Assembly (NCBI GenBank): GCA_041392625.1 | Contig: JAWKLR010000006.1 | Coordinates: 62,001-126,000 of the forward strand | Length of the DNA stretch: 64,000 nucleotides | Direction of reading: 5' to 3' | Origin: M3007 sp041392625 | Lineage (GTDB): Bacteria > Bacteroidota > Bacteroidia > Chitinophagales > Saprospiraceae | Shown: positions 61,436 through 64,000 of the stretch, piece after piece | Position numbering within the stretch: position 1 is the first letter of the stretch | How the letters are laid out: each line of letters opens with the position of its first letter | Position numbers and translations under genes: made by a program | Notes under the pieces: model-generated | What the model was told of the DNA's origin: nothing | Databases searched by the model: none | What the model saw: only the letters and a program-made list of their open reading frames with translations

Positions 61436-63307
61436 ATGAAAAGAATTCTTACACTTTTGCTTGCGCTTAGCACAACTTTGGTTGGCTTGGCCCAGGACGG
61501 ACTGTTTTTCCCAAGAAACTTCAAATCGGCTTATGATAAGGGGACCAGAAGTTACGATGGGAAACCCGGTGAAAAATATTGGCAGAATACCGCTCAGTAC
61601 ACCATTAAGGCCTCAATCAATCCTAAAAATCTGGAGTTGACGGGTTCTGAAACAGTTCGGTATGTAAATAATAGTCCGGATAGTTTGCGGACCATCCGGT
61701 TTAAACTGGCCCACGACCGGTACCGGAAGGGCAGCCTGCGCTCTGGCGATGTAGCCCCCGAAGATGTATCGGATGAGGGCGTTGAAATTGCAAGTCTGAA
61801 ATACAATGGAGTAGAACTGGACAAAGGAAAATTGCGCAGAAGAAACACCTTCATGGATATTCGACTGGGAGCAGAGGGTATTTCTCCCGGCGGTACGGCA
61901 ACCTTTGAAGTAACATGGGAATATACCCTGCCAACGGATGAGCGCGCTACCCGGGAGTGTGTATGTGATAAAACTACCTATTTCGTGCCCTATTGGTACC
62001 CGCAGATTGCTGTGTACGACGATTACCGGGGATGGGCCAATACGCCATACAGTGGAACACAGGAGTTTTACCACGACTTTGCCGATTACGATGTGACCAT
62101 TACCATGCCTAAGGGCTTTATGGTGTGGGCAACCGGAGAATGGCAGAACGCCGCAAAACTGCTCCAGAAACCAGTGTTGGAAAAATGGGAACGTGCCCAT
62201 ACATCGGTAGATGTGGTATCCATCTGGAAAGAAGCGGACCTGAAAGCAGGAACGGTTTTCAATAAAAGCAAGGAAAATACATTCCACTACATTGCTTCAC
62301 AGGTGCCCGACTTCACATTTGCCACCAGCGACCATTACAACTGGGATGCTGTATCCGTAGAAGTAGACGCATCAACACGTCGCCGCACCCTGGTAAGTGC
62401 TGCGTACGACACCAATTCTGAAGACTATTATGAGGTAGCCCGAATTGCTGCCGATGCCATCCACCTGTTTAGCAACTGGCTGCCGGGTTATCCATTTCCC
62501 TATCCGTGTATGACGGTGTTTAATGGAAATGATGGAATGGAATACCCGATGATGGTAAATGATGCGAGCGTGTCAAAAGATTTCGTAACATCCCTCACAG
62601 CCCACGAAGTTGCTCATACGTACTTTCCGTTTATGATGGGAATCAACGAGCAGGAGTATGCCTGGATGGATGAAGGCTGGGCAAACTTTTTTGATAGTTT
62701 TATTGCGGATTCCCTAACCGGTAGCAACTCCAGCAATCTGCGTGGATTTGGACGGGTGGCCGGTACCGATTTTGAAGTGCCACCCATGGTTCGTTCCAGT
62801 TTTTTGAGTGGAAGCGCCTATGGTATTGCTTCGTATTCTCGTCCGCAGGCAGCCTATACAACCCTGTTGGATATACTGGGGTATGAGACCTTCCACAAAT
62901 GCATGGTAGAGTACATGGATCGCTGGAAAGGAAAACACCCGACTCCATACGATTTCTTTTATACCTGGAACGATGTATCGGGTCAAAACCTGGACTGGTA
63001 TTGGGAGCCCTGGTTTTTTGACTGGGCATATCCGGATCTTGGCATCAATGGGGTAGTTGCAAATGAAGCAAAAAACGCTCAGGATATTCTGATCGACCGC
63101 AATGGAAAACTGCCTATTGCCGTTCACCTCGAATTGGAATATTCAGATGGGTCAAAAGAAACCATTCATCGGACCGCAGCGGTTTGGAAGGACGGCCGGA
63201 AGCAAATTCGATTGAGTGGTGCAGAAGGAAAAACCATTCAAACTGCCAAGTTGGGCGACCGGCATATTCCGGATTCCGTACGCGAAAATGATGAATGGAA
63301 ACGCTAA
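61436..63307 (+). CDS. Exported M1-family metallopeptidase
   Basis: 623 residues. A signal peptide (MKRILTLLLALSTTLVGLAQ) is followed by a beta-rich N-terminal domain and the peptidase M1 domain with zinc site HEVAH (residues in TSLTAHEVAHTYFPF) and third ligand Glu in YAWMDEGWANFF. The exopeptidase signature is G-x-M-E-N in most M1 aminopeptidases; here the equivalent is NGNDGMEYPMMVND, with GMEY instead of GMEN, seen in the aminopeptidase-like bacterial branch. Acts in the periplasm or outside on peptides. Confidence 0.9.
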   Translation: MKRILTLLLALSTTLVGLAQDGLFFPRNFKSAYDKGTRSYDGKPGEKYWQNTAQYTIKASINPKNLELTGSETVRYVNNSPDSLRTIRFKLAHDRYRKGSLRSGDVAPEDVSDEGVEIASLKYNGVELDKGKLRRRNTFMDIRLGAEGISPGGTATFEVTWEYTLPTDERATRECVCDKTTYFVPYWYPQIAVYDDYRGWANTPYSGTQEFYHDFADYDVTITMPKGFMVWATGEWQNAAKLLQKPVLEKWERAHTSVDVVSIWKEADLKAGTVFNKSKENTFHYIASQVPDFTFATSDHYNWDAVSVEVDASTRRRTLVSAAYDTNSEDYYEVARIAADAIHLFSNWLPGYPFPYPCMTVFNGNDGMEYPMMVNDASVSKDFVTSLTAHEVAHTYFPFMMGINEQEYAWMDEGWANFFDSFIADSLTGSNSSNLRGFGRVAGTDFEVPPMVRSSFLSGSAYGIASYSRPQAAYTTLLDILGYETFHKCMVEYMDRWKGKHPTPYDFFYTWNDVSGQNLDWYWEPWFFDWAYPDLGINGVVANEAKNAQDILIDRNGKLPIAVHLELEYSDGSKETIHRTAAVWKDGRKQIRLSGAEGKTIQTAKLGDRHIPDSVRENDEWKR

Positions 63308-63353
63308 GAGCATTTGAAATTGTGCATCAACGCATACCAATCATGCTCTAAAT

Positions 63354-63384
63354 ATTGAGAAACCACCGGAGTAGTGTATATTTG
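63354..63384 (+). promoter_or_regulatory. Promoter of the SPOR-domain gene
   Basis: ATTG (63354-63357), a 19-nt spacer and TATATTTG (63377-63384) approximate the Bacteroidota promoter, 41 nt before the ATG at 63426. Confidence 0.55.
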
Positions 63385-63425
63385 TTAAACAGGCTCTTTT
63401 ACACCTCTGTTAAAACCGTAGTACT

Positions 63426-64000
63426 ATGCGCAACAATAATTTTATTACATATGCCCTTTATGGGATGATTGGTCTGCTTATCGTGATAGCCGGATACAAG
63501 GCTTGTGAGATGAAAGCCAAAGAAGCAGAACAGGCTGAAAAGAATAAGCAACTGGACGAAACGCTGGACTACTACGGTTTTCTGGATGACTCCACCTCCA
63601 CCGAAAGTACTTTTGATAGTTCCGGGACCTCCGCTGCTGTAGACGGAATCGAATACGATGAACCTCAACCAATCAGTCGGCCGGAGCAACCGACTGTAAC
63701 TAAAAAGGAAAAGGTTGAGAACAAACCTACAACAACGACAACCGCATCTACGGCTGATAAACAGCCCTTGCAACCAAAGGTGACTACCACCAAACCAAGC
63801 GTGACCAGTCAGCCCCAGCCACCTTCAAACAGTGGTCGGTATATGGTGGTTACGGGGGCGTTTCGGTCGATCACCAATGCCCGTGATGAAATGGAAGGCT
63901 TGGTTAAATCAGGTTACCTGAATGCCGAGGTTCGGAGCTTGGCTCAAGGGTATCACCATGCAATTGCGTTCCGATCAAATAGTAAATCTGCTGCTCAGCA
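63426..64000 (+). CDS. SPOR-domain membrane protein, 3' truncated by the window
   Basis: The frame opens at the ATG at 63426 and is still open at the last base. The visible 191 residues begin with a membrane helix (ITYALYGMIGLLIVIAGYKA), then a charged linker rich in Thr, Pro and Ser, and a SPOR domain start (SGRYMVVTGAFRSITNARDEMEGLVKSGYLNAEVR). SPOR domains bind denuded peptidoglycan at division sites or other remodelling sites. The gene ends outside the window. Confidence 0.85.
   Translation, partial: MRNNNFITYALYGMIGLLIVIAGYKACEMKAKEAEQAEKNKQLDETLDYYGFLDDSTSTESTFDSSGTSAAVDGIEYDEPQPISRPEQPTVTKKEKVENKPTTTTTASTADKQPLQPKVTTTKPSVTSQPQPPSNSGRYMVVTGAFRSITNARDEMEGLVKSGYLNAEVRSLAQGYHHAIAFRSNSKSAAQ

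Overview
The window looks like a chromosomal segment of a Bacteroidota bacterium, most plausibly a Saprospiria-type lineage (inference). Support comes from several promoters that fit the Bacteroidota pattern TTTG-N19..21-TAnnTTTG, a PorX-type response regulator and a beta-helix protein with a type IX secretion (T9SS) C-terminal sorting domain, a large OM beta-barrel with SprA-like motifs, a conserved ECF sigma factor, and a scarcity of Shine-Dalgarno sequences. A class II HMG-CoA reductase beside a type 2 IPP isomerase points to a mevalonate route, which only some Bacteroidota have. Most of the window is chromosomal housekeeping with few mobile genes.

Layout. 1-8.4 kb: the 3' part of a WD40-caspase protein cut by the window edge, peroxiredoxin, a glycosyltransferase, penicillin-binding protein 1A split by a frameshift, and a CoA-type Nudix hydrolase. 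8.7-9.05 kb: a promoter, a tRNA-like structured RNA with an oversized variable region, and a terminator. 9-16 kb: cytochrome c, an MFS transporter, an AT-rich orphan secreted protein, a membrane protein plus winged-helix regulator pair, a lipocalin-like protein, a 161-bp MITE, and arabinose-5-phosphate isomerase. 16-25 kb: recQ, an amidase lipoprotein, serC, an ECF sigma factor, an SDR without the usual Tyr, and a frameshifted GSCFA protein. 25-36 kb: an operon of a YbjN-like protein and a trypsin/zinc-ribbon/YbjN-like fusion, a T9SS cargo protein, trhO, a TMTC-like TPR membrane protein, mvaA and fni, and a second, inverted copy of the MITE. 36-50 kb: membrane pyrophosphatase, purC, a cytoplasmic-looking subtilase-SH3b protein divergent from a membrane TIR-like protein, a run of thioredoxin, VanY, redoxin, nadC and ABA4-like genes, then thiL and porX. 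50-64 kb: the large OM barrel, uvrC, a sugar nucleotidyltransferase, a UvrD/AddA-like helicase, a lipoprotein, an M1 peptidase, and the start of a SPOR-domain protein cut by the edge.

The functional themes are cell envelope (PBP1A, VanY, KdsD, amidase, SPOR, glycosyltransferases), T9SS secretion and its regulation (PorX, sorting-domain cargo), isoprenoid and cofactor metabolism (mvaA, fni, nadC, thiL), and DNA repair (recQ, uvrC, UvrD-like). Four loci look least ordinary: the tRNA-like RNA, the near-identical MITE pair with solitary ends elsewhere, the trypsin-YbjN operon, and the subtilase/TIR divergent pair. Two single-base frameshifts in otherwise intact genes make indel errors in the assembly a real possibility.
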